A stretch of DNA of 64,000 nucleotides from Lachnoanaerobaculum sanguinis (GTDB lineage: Bacteria; Bacillota; Clostridia; Lachnospirales; Lachnospiraceae). Every line of letters starts with the position of its first letter. Within the stretch, counting starts at the first letter, position 1. Position numbers and translations under genes: made by a program. Below are positions 55,167 to 64,000 of this stretch, piece after piece. Under the pieces are notes generated by a model. It made no database searches. It saw only the letters and a program-made list of their open reading frames with translations, and was not told the DNA's origin. The stretch covers positions 1-64,000 of the forward strand of contig NZ_BTHK01000016.1 of assembly GCF_033242365.1 (NCBI RefSeq). Reading direction: 5' to 3'.

Positions 55167-55995
55167 ATTGATAAAATATGAATTTAAGCAATTGAAATCT
55201 GCACTTTTACTCACAGCAATAGCACTTGCGGTTATTACGGGAATAATTTTCTGTGTAGTAATAGTTCCGATGTTGGTTTTCGGAATTAATGACTCGGCGG
55301 AAGGTATATTATCGATTTTTTTGGCGTATATAACTTTTATTTTATACGTAGTTATATTGATTGTCACAGGAATAGGTATGAATATATATATAGGAGTCAG
55401 GTTTTATAAAACCATGTATTCAGGTGTAGGATATTTTACAAATACATTGCCTTTAAAGAAACATGAGATTATTTTGGGTAAGGTAATACCGGCGGTAGTA
55501 GTACAAACAATTGTAACGCTGATGGTTGTTGTATCAGCAAGTATCATATTGGGTGGATATATATTGGTAACAGACGGATTTGGAGATTTGATGCTTTATA
55601 TAGCAAGATTTAAAGGTGCAGTACTGGGTGATTTTACAATGTTAACCGGTATGGGAATTGTACTTGGAATAGTCTTTGGCTGTTTGTTTGCAATTATACA
55701 AACAGTTTTCAATACATTGCTTTTATTTTTAGCAGTTTCAATCGGGCAGCTGTTTAATTCAAATAAAATCCTGATGAGTGTAATAATATTTATAGTTATG
55801 AACAGAGTATTTAATGCTGTTGACGCAATAATAGAAGTGATAACAAAAGCAATTGTATACGGGCCTTTTATACATAGTCCAAGTATATATAGTGTTATTA
55901 CAATGATTTTAATCAGTACAAAGAATATAATAATAGCTGTAATTGCCTATTTAATAAGCTATCGCATACTCAGATACAAACTGAATTTGGAATAA
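55156..55995 (+). CDS. ABC-2-like permease of the GntR-controlled cassette
   Basis: A 279-residue membrane protein with about six helices and the cytoplasmic segment FYKTMYSGVGYFTNTLPLKKHEIILGKVI, typical of lantibiotic-export-like ABC-2 proteins. The ATG at 55156 follows AGGGAGG and overlaps the ATPase stop by 11 bases. It forms an exporter or sensor with that ATPase. The substrate is unknown. Confidence 0.78.
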   Translation: MSRKLIKYEFKQLKSALLLTAIALAVITGIIFCVVIVPMLVFGINDSAEGILSIFLAYITFILYVVILIVTGIGMNIYIGVRFYKTMYSGVGYFTNTLPLKKHEIILGKVIPAVVVQTIVTLMVVVSASIILGGYILVTDGFGDLMLYIARFKGAVLGDFTMLTGMGIVLGIVFGCLFAIIQTVFNTLLLFLAVSIGQLFNSNKILMSVIIFIVMNRVFNAVDAIIEVITKAIVYGPFIHSPSIYSVITMILISTKNIIIAVIAYLISYRILRYKLNLE

Positions 55996-56036
55996 TAATT
56001 AAAATAAAAAAATTAAAAATATATTCAAATAATATA

Positions 56037-56090
56037 AGTGGTATGATTAAAACTATTTAAACTGGATATTTTAATCATACCACTATTTTT
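56037..56090 (+). terminator. Terminator of the GntR-ABC cassette
   Basis: AGTGGTATGATTAAAA (56037-56052) pairs perfectly with TTTTAATCATACCACT (56069-56084) around 16 bases, followed by ATTTTT. Confidence 0.85.
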
Positions 56091-56128
56091 ATATACTGAT
56101 ATCAGCCCAAAATGATGGAGGAAAGATC

Positions 56129-56725
56129 ATGGAAAGAACAAAAGACAGTACGGTTTTTAAACTTGTAGCAACAGCACTTATGGCGGCATTATGTTATGTG
56201 AGCTTCACATATTTAAAGATACCGATTCCTACAATATCAGGCGATATGACGGCATTACATATCGGAAACGCTTTTTGTGTTATTGCGGCGATATTGCTTG
56301 GAGGAGTATATGGCGGTATAGCGGGAAGCCTTGGAATGACCATAGCCGATATTTTAGATCCGGTATATATTACTTCCGCACCTAAAACATTTATATTAAA
56401 GCTTTGCATCGGACTTATCGCAGGCTTTGTGGCACATAAAATTGCTCATATTACAGAAAATCATGATACAAAATACATTATGAAGTGGACTGCAATATCT
56501 TCAATCTGTGGATTAGGATTTAATGTTATATTCGATCCTATAGTGGGATATTTGTATAAGGTATATATTTTGGGAGTTCAGGCGGATGCCGCAAAGATCA
56601 TGGCTACATGGGCGGCAGGTACAACTCTTATAAATGCAATAGTAAGTACCGTATTGATAGTAATACTTTATGCTGCACTCAGACCGGTGCTTATTAAGTC
56701 GGGATTATTCCTTAAAATAAAATAG
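56129..56725 (+). CDS. ECF transporter S component
   Basis: A 198-residue integral membrane protein with about six helices and the S-component pattern: FKLVATALMAALCYVSFTYLKI, then HIGNAFCVIAAILLGGVYGGIAGSLG and a substrate-pocket GMTIADILDP. S components bind a vitamin or similar small ligand and share a common EcfA/A'/T module, which is not encoded here. The ligand cannot be named, and no riboswitch is visible upstream. A GGAGG site precedes the ATG. Confidence 0.8.
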   Translation: MERTKDSTVFKLVATALMAALCYVSFTYLKIPIPTISGDMTALHIGNAFCVIAAILLGGVYGGIAGSLGMTIADILDPVYITSAPKTFILKLCIGLIAGFVAHKIAHITENHDTKYIMKWTAISSICGLGFNVIFDPIVGYLYKVYILGVQADAAKIMATWAAGTTLINAIVSTVLIVILYAALRPVLIKSGLFLKIK

Positions 56726-56740
56726 CATACTCCGTTTTAG

Positions 56741-56788
56741 AGGATATTTCTATTTGCTCTCGGGTGAATAGAGATATCCTTTTTTTTC
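56741..56788 (+). terminator. Terminator of the ECF S component gene
   Basis: AGGATATTTCTATT (56741-56754) pairs with AATAGAGATATCCT (56768-56781), with one G-U pair, followed by a run of T. Confidence 0.88.
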
Positions 56789-56795
56789 TAATATA

Positions 56796-56824
56796 TTGCC
56801 ACATCCTTTATAGTGGTATATAAT
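56796..56824 (+). promoter_or_regulatory. Promoter of purCBA
   Basis: TTGCCA (56796-56801), a 17-base spacer and TATAAT (56819-56824) lie before purC. The leader of about 75 bases holds a possible CTGCCCGC/GGTGGACAG hairpin. GTGGTAT is repeated at 56814 and 56831. Confidence 0.65.
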
Positions 56825-56904
56825 ACAACCGTGGTATCTGCCCGCTTTGTTTTATCGGTGGACAGAGGGATATTGTAGATTTTGAAAGCAAATGGAGGTG
56901 TACA

Positions 56905-57612
56905 ATGGAGAAGTTGGAGCAACTGTATGAAGGAAAAGCCAAGAAAGTATTTAAGACTGCGGACCCTGATGTGCTCATAGTTTCTTATAAAGATGATGCC
57001 ACAGCATTTAACGGAGAGAAAAAAGGAACAATAGTGGGAAAAGGTGCGATTAATAATCGTATGACAAATCATTTGTTTAAACTATTGGAAAAGAAGGGAG
57101 TTCCTACTCATTATATCGAAGAGCTTAACGACAGAGAGACTGCTGTAAAAGCTGTAAAGATAGTACCGCTTGAGGTAATAGTGAGAAATTACTCTGCAGG
57201 AAGCTTTGCCAAAAAGCTCGGTATGGAAGAGGGAATCAAGCTAAAAACTCCTACTCTGGAATTCTCCTATAAAGATGACGATCTTGGAGATCCTTTTATA
57301 AACGGTTATTATGCATTGGCGCTTGATCTTGCAACTCAGGATGAGATTGACAAGATTGCCTCATACGCTTTCAAAGTAAATGAAACACTGATTGATTATT
57401 TTGACGGTCTTGGAATAGACCTGATAGATTTTAAAATAGAATTCGGCAGATATAAGGGAGATATTATCCTTGCTGATGAGATATCACCTGATACCTGCAG
57501 ATTATGGGATAAACAAACCCATGAAAAACTGGATAAGGACAGATTCAGAAGAGATTTGGGCGGAGTGGAAGATGCCTACGCCGAAGTATTTAAAAGACTT
57601 GGTATACAATAG
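56905..57612 (+). CDS. purC: SAICAR synthetase
   Basis: A 235-residue enzyme joining CAIR and aspartate in purine synthesis. Family motifs seen: LYEGKAKKVF at the start, SYKDDATAFNG, IEELNDRETAVKAVKIVPLEVIVRN, SPDTCRLWD. GGAGG precedes the ATG. It is first in a purC-purB-purA set. Confidence 0.97.
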   Translation: MEKLEQLYEGKAKKVFKTADPDVLIVSYKDDATAFNGEKKGTIVGKGAINNRMTNHLFKLLEKKGVPTHYIEELNDRETAVKAVKIVPLEVIVRNYSAGSFAKKLGMEEGIKLKTPTLEFSYKDDDLGDPFINGYYALALDLATQDEIDKIASYAFKVNETLIDYFDGLGIDLIDFKIEFGRYKGDIILADEISPDTCRLWDKQTHEKLDKDRFRRDLGGVEDAYAEVFKRLGIQ

Positions 57613-57621
57613 GAGGAAGGC

Positions 57622-59052
57622 TTGAAAGATAGATATATTAGTCCGCTTTCAGAAAGATATGCAAGTGCAAAGATGCAGTATATTTTTTCGCAGGACAAAA
57701 AGTTTAAAACCTGGAGAAAACTTTGGATTGCTCTTGCAGAGACGGAAAAAGAGCTCGGCCTGAATATTACTGATGAACAGATAGAAGAATTAAAGAAATT
57801 TCAGGATGATATAAACTTTGATGTGGCAAAGGAAAGGGAAAAGGAAGTAAGACATGATGTAATGAGTCATGTATACGCTTACGGAGTACAATGTCCAAAG
57901 GCAAAGGGAATTATCCATCTTGGGGCAACCAGCTGTTATGTGGGCGATAATACGGATATTATCATAATGAAGGAAGCCTTGGAGCTGGTAAAAGAAAAGC
58001 TTGTAAATGTAATCAATGAGCTTTCAAAGTTTGCTTTAAAATATAAGGATCTGCCTACTTTGGCATTTACTCATTTCCAACCGGCACAGCCTACCACGGT
58101 AGGAAAGAGGGCTACACTTTGGATAAATGAGCTTTTGCTTGATTACGAGGATGTAAATTATACTCTTGATAATTTGAAGCTTTTGGGCTGTAAGGGTACT
58201 ACAGGTACTCAAGCCTCTTTTGTGGAGCTTTTTGACGGAGATGATGAGAAGATAAATAAAATAGATCCTATGATTGCAAATAAGATGGGATTTAAGGAGT
58301 GTTATCCTGTTTCAGGGCAGACATACTCAAGAAAAGTGGATATCAAGGTATTAAATGTGCTTGCAGGTATTGCCGCTTCGGCACATAAGTTCTCAAATGA
58401 TATCAGACTTTTACAGCATTTAAAAGAGATTGAAGAGCCTTTTGAAAAGTCGCAGATAGGTTCATCAGCTATGGCGTATAAGAGAAATCCGATGCGAAGC
58501 GAGAGGATTGCATCCTTGGCAAATTATGTAATGAGTGATGTTATGAATCCTATGATGGTGGCATCCACTCAGTGGTTTGAAAGGACACTTGACGATTCCG
58601 CAAATAAGAGACTTTCAATACCTGAAGGCTTTTTAAGCATAGACGGTATACTTGATTTATATTTGAATGTGGTGGACGGATTGGTAGTATATCCAAAAGT
58701 TATAGAAAAACATTTGATGTCAGAATTGCCTTTTATGGCTACAGAGAATATAATGATGGATGCAGTAAAAGCCGGTGGAGACAGACAGGAGCTGCATGAA
58801 AGAATCAGAGAGCTTTCAATGATTGCCGGAAGAAATGTAAAGGAACTTGGAGAAGAAAACAATCTGCTTGATTTGATTGCAAATGATCCTATGTTCAATC
58901 TTTCAAAGGAAGAATTGAAAGAGTCTATGAAGCCTGAAAAATATATCGGAAGAAGCAGTGTTCAGGTGGAAGATTTTATAAAAAGAATTATCAAGCCTAT
59001 CTTAGATGAAAATAAAGATATTCTGGGATTAAAGGCTGATATAAATGTGTAA
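57622..59052 (+). CDS. purB: Adenylosuccinate lyase
   Basis: A 476-residue lyase that cleaves SAICAR and adenylosuccinate, the step after PurC and the step after PurA. The fumarase-superfamily signature is GSSAMAYKRNPMRSE (about 277-291). Other conserved parts are SCYVGDNTD and THFQPAQPTTVGKR. The start is TTG at 57622 after AGGAGG, 9 bases from purC. Confidence 0.96.
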   Translation: MKDRYISPLSERYASAKMQYIFSQDKKFKTWRKLWIALAETEKELGLNITDEQIEELKKFQDDINFDVAKEREKEVRHDVMSHVYAYGVQCPKAKGIIHLGATSCYVGDNTDIIIMKEALELVKEKLVNVINELSKFALKYKDLPTLAFTHFQPAQPTTVGKRATLWINELLLDYEDVNYTLDNLKLLGCKGTTGTQASFVELFDGDDEKINKIDPMIANKMGFKECYPVSGQTYSRKVDIKVLNVLAGIAASAHKFSNDIRLLQHLKEIEEPFEKSQIGSSAMAYKRNPMRSERIASLANYVMSDVMNPMMVASTQWFERTLDDSANKRLSIPEGFLSIDGILDLYLNVVDGLVVYPKVIEKHLMSELPFMATENIMMDAVKAGGDRQELHERIRELSMIAGRNVKELGEENNLLDLIANDPMFNLSKEELKESMKPEKYIGRSSVQVEDFIKRIIKPILDENKDILGLKADINV

Positions 59053-59062
59053 GGAGAATTAA

Positions 59063-60340
59063 ATGGTAAGAGCTATTGTAGGCGCCAACTGGGGCGACGA
59101 AGGTAAGGGCAAAATCACGGATATGCTTGCGGCTAAGGCGGATATTATTATTCGTTTTCAGGGTGGCAGCAATGCAGGTCATACAATTATAAACAATTAC
59201 GGTAAATTTGCTTTGCATCTGTTGCCGTCAGGAGTATTTTATGATCATACAACAAGCATTATAGGAAACGGTGTTGCACTTAATATTCCATATCTTGTTA
59301 AAGAGATAAATGAGTTGGTTGAAAAAGGTGTGCCGAGACCTAAGATTTTGGTTTCAGACAGAGCACAACTTCTGATGCCATATCATATTTTACAGGATAC
59401 CTATGAGGAGGCAAGACTTGCCGGAAAGGCATATGGCTCTACCAAGTCCGGAATAGCTCCTTTTTATTCAGATAAGTTTGCAAAAATCGGAATACAGGTA
59501 AGTGAGCTTTTTGACGACGAAATATTGGAAGAAAAGGTTGAAAAAATCTGTACATTAAAAAATGTTATGTTCAAGCACCTTTACAATATGCCTGAGCTTG
59601 ATAAAACAGAACTTATGAATACACTTCATGAGTACAGAGATATGGTTAAACCTTTTGTATGTGATGTGAGTGCATATCTTTACAAGGCTATAAAAGAAGG
59701 AAAGAATATTCTCCTTGAGGGTCAGCTGGGCTCACTAAAGGATCCTGACCACGGAATCTATCCTATGGTTACATCATCTTCCACATTAGCTGCATACGGT
59801 GCTATAGGAGCAGGTATTGCTCCATATGAGATAAAGGAAATTACAACAGTGGTTAAGGCCTACTCATCAGCGGTAGGTGCGGGAGAATTCGTCAGTGAAA
59901 TAGAGGATGAGGCTGCTGCAGATGAACTTAGAAGAAGAGGTGGAGACGGTGGTGAGTTCGGTGCTACCACAGGAAGACCCAGAAGAATGGGATGGTTTGA
60001 TGCTGTAGCATCCAGATACGGTGTAAGAATTCAGGGTACTACAGAGGTCGCACTTACAGTACTTGATGTACTGGGATATCTAAAAGAGATACCTGTATGT
60101 GTAGGCTATGATATAAATGGTGAGATAACCAAGGACTTCCCTACAACAAATAAATTAAAGATTGCAAAACCTGTATATGAATATCTTCCGGGATGGAATT
60201 GTGATATCAGAGGTATAAAGAAGTATGAGGAATTGCCTGAGAATTGTAGGAAGTATATTGAGTTTATAGAAAAAGAACTTGAAGTACCTGTAAAGTTGGT
60301 AAGCAATGGACCGGGTAGAGATGATATTATCTATAGATAG
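59063..60340 (+). CDS. purA: Adenylosuccinate synthetase
   Basis: A 425-residue GTP-dependent enzyme making adenylosuccinate from IMP. It shows GANWGDEGKGKITD at the start, GGSNAGHT (catalytic His), GSTKSGIAP, LEGQLGSLKDPDHGIYP and the RRMGWFDAVA segment. AAGGAG precedes the ATG. No other purine gene follows. Confidence 0.97.
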   Translation: MVRAIVGANWGDEGKGKITDMLAAKADIIIRFQGGSNAGHTIINNYGKFALHLLPSGVFYDHTTSIIGNGVALNIPYLVKEINELVEKGVPRPKILVSDRAQLLMPYHILQDTYEEARLAGKAYGSTKSGIAPFYSDKFAKIGIQVSELFDDEILEEKVEKICTLKNVMFKHLYNMPELDKTELMNTLHEYRDMVKPFVCDVSAYLYKAIKEGKNILLEGQLGSLKDPDHGIYPMVTSSSTLAAYGAIGAGIAPYEIKEITTVVKAYSSAVGAGEFVSEIEDEAAADELRRRGGDGGEFGATTGRPRRMGWFDAVASRYGVRIQGTTEVALTVLDVLGYLKEIPVCVGYDINGEITKDFPTTNKLKIAKPVYEYLPGWNCDIRGIKKYEELPENCRKYIEFIEKELEVPVKLVSNGPGRDDIIYR

Positions 60341-60352
60341 GACTTTTGCCTT

Positions 60353-60382
60353 GCCCCATATTAGTTTAAACTGATATGGGGC
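60353..60382 (+). repeat. 30-bp palindrome between purA and pheS
   Basis: GCCCCATATTAGTTT (60353-60367) is followed directly by its near-perfect complement AAACTGATATGGGGC (60368-60382), with one G-U mismatch. There is no T run after it, so it is not a standard terminator. It may be a processing or stabilising hairpin or an operator. Confidence 0.6.
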
Positions 60383-60410
60383 ATGACTATTCATTAAATA
60401 AGGAGAAAAA

Positions 60411-61430
60411 ATGCTGGACATAATAGAGAAACTTCAAAAAGAAGCTTTAGAAAAGATAAACAGTGCAGAAAATAAAGAAAGATTAAATGAGCTTAAGGTA
60501 GCATATCTTGGTAAAAAGGGAGAGCTTACCGCACTTCTTAAAAATATGAAGAATGTAGCTCCGGAAGAGAGAGCGGAATTCGGTAAGGTAGTAAATGAAG
60601 CAAGAGAAGCTATTGAAAATACATTAAATAATGTCGGAAGTGAGCTTGCAAAGCTTGCACTTGAGGCCAGATTAAAGGCAGAGACAATAGATGTTACACT
60701 GCCTGCAAACAAGAGAGAGTTCGGTCACAGCCACCCAAATATTATTGCATTACATGAGGTTGAAAAAATCTTTACAAGCATGGGATATGAGGTTGTGGAA
60801 GGACCTGAGATAGAGTTTGACGAATATAACTTTACAAAATTGAATATCCCTGAGGATCACCCGGCAAAGGATGAACAGGATACATTCTATATTACAAAGG
60901 ATATAGTGCTTCGTACACAGACATCACCTGTACAGGCAAGAACAATGGAAACAGGAAAGCTTCCTATAAAGATGATAAGCCCCGGAAGAGTTTATCGTTC
61001 AGATGAAGTGGATGCTACTCATTCACCTACTTTTAACCAGATAGAGGGACTTATTGTAGATAAGGATATTACATTTGCCGATCTTAAGGGAACACTTGAA
61101 GTATTCGCCAAAAAGCTTTTCGGTGAAGAAACAAAGGTTAAGTTCAGACCTCACCACTTCCCATTCACAGAGCCAAGTGCCGAGATGGATGTGACATGTT
61201 TTAAATGTCATGGAAGCGGATGCAGATTCTGTAAAGGCAGCGGCTGGATAGAGATCCTCGGTTGCGGAATGGTTCATCCTCATGTATTTGATATGTGTGG
61301 TGTAGATAAGAATGAATATAACGGTTTTGCATTCGGTATAGGACTTGAGAGAATAGCTCTATTGAAGTATGAAATCGATGATATGAGACTTTTATACGAG
61401 AATGATATCAGATTCTTAAAGCAATTCTAA
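60411..61430 (+). CDS. pheS: Phenylalanyl-tRNA synthetase, alpha subunit
   Basis: A 339-residue class II catalytic subunit. It has an N-terminal coiled coil (about 1-85) that holds the tRNA, motif 2 (RVYRSDEVDATHSPTFNQIEG), and motif 3 (GFAFGIGLERIALLKY). AAGGAG precedes the ATG. The leader is only about 70 bases, too short for a T-box, so regulation differs from that of many Firmicute pheST operons. Confidence 0.97.
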   Translation: MLDIIEKLQKEALEKINSAENKERLNELKVAYLGKKGELTALLKNMKNVAPEERAEFGKVVNEAREAIENTLNNVGSELAKLALEARLKAETIDVTLPANKREFGHSHPNIIALHEVEKIFTSMGYEVVEGPEIEFDEYNFTKLNIPEDHPAKDEQDTFYITKDIVLRTQTSPVQARTMETGKLPIKMISPGRVYRSDEVDATHSPTFNQIEGLIVDKDITFADLKGTLEVFAKKLFGEETKVKFRPHHFPFTEPSAEMDVTCFKCHGSGCRFCKGSGWIEILGCGMVHPHVFDMCGVDKNEYNGFAFGIGLERIALLKYEIDDMRLLYENDIRFLKQF

Positions 61431-61479
61431 TAAAGCTTGTACAAAATATTATATTTACAGTAAATAACAGAGGTGAAGA

Positions 61480-63900
61480 ATGGATACAGCATTATCATGG
61501 ATAAAGGCCTATGTGCCTGACTTGGATGTGACTCCAAGTGAATATACAGATGCAATGACTCTTACCGGAACAAAGGTAGAGGGTTATAAAGAACTGGATA
61601 AAAATCTTGAAAAAATAGTAGTTGGTGAGATACTTTCAATAGAAAAGCATCCTGATGCCGACAAGCTTATCATTTGTCAGGTGGATGTCGGAAACGAAAA
61701 AATACAGATAGTTACAGGAGCACCTAATGTTTCGGTTGGTGATAAGGTGCCTGTAGTTTTGGACGGCGGAAAAGTTGCAGGCGGACATGACGGAAGTCCG
61801 TTGCCTGAAAACGGTATCAAAATAAAGAAGGGTAAGCTTCGTGGAGTTGAGTCATTCGGTATGATGTGCTCTATTGACGAGCTTGGTCAAGATAAGAACT
61901 ATTTCCCCGATGCACCTGAAAACGGAATATATATCTTGCCAAAGGATGCGAAAGTCGGTAGCGATGCTATAGAACTTTTGGGACTTAGAGATACCGTATT
62001 TGAGTATGAAATTACATCAAACAGAGTGGACTGCTATGGAGTAATAGGAATTGCAAGAGAGGCTGCGGCTACATTCAAGAAAAAATTTGTTATGCCGCAG
62101 GTAAAAACAACAGGAAATAATGAGAATGTAAATGATTATTTATCTGTGGAAGTAAAGGATGAGACTCTTTGCAAGAGATATGTTGCAAGAGTTGTTAAAA
62201 ATATAAAGCTTGCACCGTCACCGGCTTGGATGCAGGAGAGACTTCGTGCAGTGGGAATCAGACCGATAAATAATATAGTCGATATTACAAACTATGTTAT
62301 GGCGGAGTACGGTCAGCCTATGCATGCCTTTGATTACAATCTTATTGAAGGACAAAAAATAGTTGTAGACAGAGCAAAGGACGGAGATGAGTTTGAAACT
62401 CTTGACGGAGTGGTAAGAAAGCTTGACAGCAATATTTTAATGATAAATGACGCTAAAAAAGCTGTAGCTATTGCCGGAATCATGGGTGGTGAGAACTCAA
62501 AGATTACAGATGATGTAAGTACAATGATATTTGAATGTGCTACTTTTGACGGTACAAATATCAGACTTTCATCAAAGAGAATAGGACTTCGTACAGATTC
62601 ATCAGGAAAGTTTGAAAAGGGACTTGATCCTAATAATACTTATGATGCTATGATGAGAGCATGTTCCTTGGTGGAAGAACTTAGGGCAGGAGAAGTAGTA
62701 GGCGGAACAATTGATATCTATCCTGTAAAGGCGGTAGAGTCAAGAGTAGCTTTTGAGCCTGAAAGAATCAATAAATTACTTGGAACTTCCATATCAAAGG
62801 AAGATATGCTTGAAATCTTTGATAGAATTGAGTTAAAATACGATAAAGAGACTGACGAGATTGTGGCTCCTACATTTAGACAGGATATTCACTTCATGGC
62901 AGACCTTGCTGAGGAAGTTGCAAGATTTTTCGGATACGATAAGATACCTACAACATTGCCGAAATCAAGTGCTACTATAGGCGGTATCAGCATGAAGCTT
63001 GAGATAGAAGAACTTGCAAGAGAAGTGGCAAAGTTCTTGGGATTCTCAGAGGCTATGAACTATTCATTTGAGAGTGCAAAGGTTTTTGACAAGCTTGGAT
63101 TATCAAAAGATAGCCATTACAGAAAAGCAATAGAGATCACAAATCCTTTAGGTGAGGATTTCAGAATGATGAGAACTCAGGCTGTAAACGGTATACTTAA
63201 TTCCCTTTCAACAAATTACAACAGAAGAAATAAGGATGTGCATTTATTTGAACTTGCAAATATCTATATTCCAAAGGAGCTTCCTTTAAAGGAATTGCCT
63301 GACGAGAGAATGCAGTTTGTACTTGGGTTCTACGGTAAGGAAAACTTCTTTGATATGAAGGGTGTGGTAGAGGAATTTTTATATACAATAGGAATTGTCG
63401 GCAAGCTTCACTATGATCCAAGTTGTAAGGAAGAGTTCTTACACCCCGGAAGAAAGGCTGATATAGTACTTGACGGTGTACGTCTCGGATATTTGGGTGA
63501 AGTGCATCCGATTGTGTGTGATAACTATAAGCTGGGTGAGAAGACCTATATTGCGGTGCTTGATTTGCCGAATGTAATTCCTTTTGTAAACTTTGATATC
63601 AAATATACAGGAATAGCAAAATACCCTGCGATTTCAAGGGATATTTCTTTAGTAGTTCCAAGAAATATTCTTGTAGGTGAAATAGAGGATATTATTTCAG
63701 AAAACGGCGGAAGCAATCTTGAATCCTTTAATTTGTTTGATATCTACGAGGGTGATCAGATAGAGGCAGGATTTAAATCTGTGGCTTATTCACTTACATT
63801 CAGAAATAAAGAAAGAACTCTTCTTGATACTGATGTAAATGAAGTAATGGATAAGATATTAAAGAAGCTTGAGGAAAAGAATATCAAAATAAGATCCTAG
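61480..63900 (+). CDS. pheT: Phenylalanyl-tRNA synthetase, beta subunit
   Basis: An 806-residue subunit that forms an (alpha-beta)2 enzyme with PheS. It has an EMAP-type tRNA-binding domain (about 40-155), the B3/B4 editing domain (about 210-390), the B5 domain (about 400-470), a pseudo-catalytic core, and the ferredoxin-fold anticodon-binding domain at the C-terminus (KYPAISRDISLVV near its start). GAGGTGAAG precedes the ATG. Confidence 0.97.
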   Translation: MDTALSWIKAYVPDLDVTPSEYTDAMTLTGTKVEGYKELDKNLEKIVVGEILSIEKHPDADKLIICQVDVGNEKIQIVTGAPNVSVGDKVPVVLDGGKVAGGHDGSPLPENGIKIKKGKLRGVESFGMMCSIDELGQDKNYFPDAPENGIYILPKDAKVGSDAIELLGLRDTVFEYEITSNRVDCYGVIGIAREAAATFKKKFVMPQVKTTGNNENVNDYLSVEVKDETLCKRYVARVVKNIKLAPSPAWMQERLRAVGIRPINNIVDITNYVMAEYGQPMHAFDYNLIEGQKIVVDRAKDGDEFETLDGVVRKLDSNILMINDAKKAVAIAGIMGGENSKITDDVSTMIFECATFDGTNIRLSSKRIGLRTDSSGKFEKGLDPNNTYDAMMRACSLVEELRAGEVVGGTIDIYPVKAVESRVAFEPERINKLLGTSISKEDMLEIFDRIELKYDKETDEIVAPTFRQDIHFMADLAEEVARFFGYDKIPTTLPKSSATIGGISMKLEIEELAREVAKFLGFSEAMNYSFESAKVFDKLGLSKDSHYRKAIEITNPLGEDFRMMRTQAVNGILNSLSTNYNRRNKDVHLFELANIYIPKELPLKELPDERMQFVLGFYGKENFFDMKGVVEEFLYTIGIVGKLHYDPSCKEEFLHPGRKADIVLDGVRLGYLGEVHPIVCDNYKLGEKTYIAVLDLPNVIPFVNFDIKYTGIAKYPAISRDISLVVPRNILVGEIEDIISENGGSNLESFNLFDIYEGDQIEAGFKSVAYSLTFRNKERTLLDTDVNEVMDKILKKLEEKNIKIRS

Positions 63901-63961
63901 TTTAAATTAAGCTGTGGGATAATCTTTGATAGATATGTGCTTTGTTTTAGAAAAGTGAGAG

Positions 63962-64000
63962 ATGGATATGGTTAGAAGTAGAGGAAGGAAAAAGAAAAGT
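63962..64000 (+). CDS. Possible start of a further gene (partial)
   Basis: An ATG at 63962 (or 63968) after GTGAGAG opens a reading frame coding MDMVRSRGRKKKS, a strongly basic N-terminus, and runs off the window. Only 13 codons can be seen. It may be a cytosolic anchor before a membrane segment or chance coding. Confidence 0.3.
   Translation, partial: MDMVRSRGRKKKS

Noticed and set aside
56006..56128. A vitamin riboswitch before the ECF S component
   Set aside because: Most of the region is the terminator of the previous operon. The remaining 40 bases are too few for TPP, FMN or cobalamin aptamers.
56825..56904. A riboswitch before purC
   Set aside because: The leader is only about 75 bases. 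I could not fit it to the purine, PRPP or ZTP riboswitch patterns. Only a small hairpin is visible.

Overview
The window is about 64 kb of low-G+C chromosomal DNA from a strictly anaerobic Bacillota. It most resembles a member of the Lachnospiraceae (inference; no database search was possible). The clues are strong Shine-Dalgarno sites with several TTG/GTG starts, tRNA genes without an encoded CCA, an NADP-type secondary alcohol dehydrogenase, formate-THF ligase, a class I hybrid cluster protein, a fused Fe-S/molybdenum hydroxylase, and the Firmicute order priA-def-fmt-rsmB-rlmN-prpC-prkC-rsgA-rpe-thiN.

Layout. 1-709: the 3' end of a 23S rRNA gene, then five tRNA genes (Glu, a CAT-anticodon tRNA, Asn, Asp, Leu) with their own promoter and terminator. 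862-3920: secondary alcohol dehydrogenase with a CobW-type GTPase, convergent with a DMT transporter. 4065-9820: the most interesting block. A four-gene operon encodes a solute-binding-like protein without signal peptide, a cysteine-rich G3E GTPase, an ABC ATPase and a Crp/Fnr regulator, followed by a hybrid cluster protein (Hcp). A DUF1858-like module occurs in three of these proteins. The operon and hcp carry matching palindromic operators at the same distance from their -10 boxes. 9821-16344: an AraC regulator divergent from an alpha-galactoside ABC transporter and GH36 alpha-galactosidase. 16350-20806: a Feu-like siderophore uptake operon with an esterase and a divergent AraC regulator. 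21113-23692: a fused molybdenum hydroxylase. 23868-29157: an MMPL exporter and a large surface protein with GLUG repeats and a coiled coil. 29284-31641: SGNH hydrolase, LysR regulator and proC. 31695-32081: a small lipoprotein made entirely of 11-residue repeats. 32324-53034: a long housekeeping run (GNAT-NnrE fusion, ftsK, fhs, murE, murF, priA to thiN). 53139-55995: a GntR-controlled ABC cassette flanked by two paralogous membrane proteins. 56129-56725: an ECF S component. 56905-60340: purC-purB-purA. 60411-63900: pheS-pheT. A possible gene start lies at the right edge.

How the genes work together. The alpha-galactoside, siderophore, purine and PheRS blocks are conventional pathways. The housekeeping run links chromosome segregation, one-carbon metabolism, peptidoglycan precursors, replication restart, translation initiation, rRNA modification and Ser/Thr phosphosignalling. 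The Hcp-linked block looks like a co-regulated, wholly cytosolic ATPase/GTPase/binding-protein set. It may serve Hcp maturation or nitrosative-stress defence, but no function for it can be read from sequence alone. No CRISPR array, insertion sequence, prophage or broken gene was seen.
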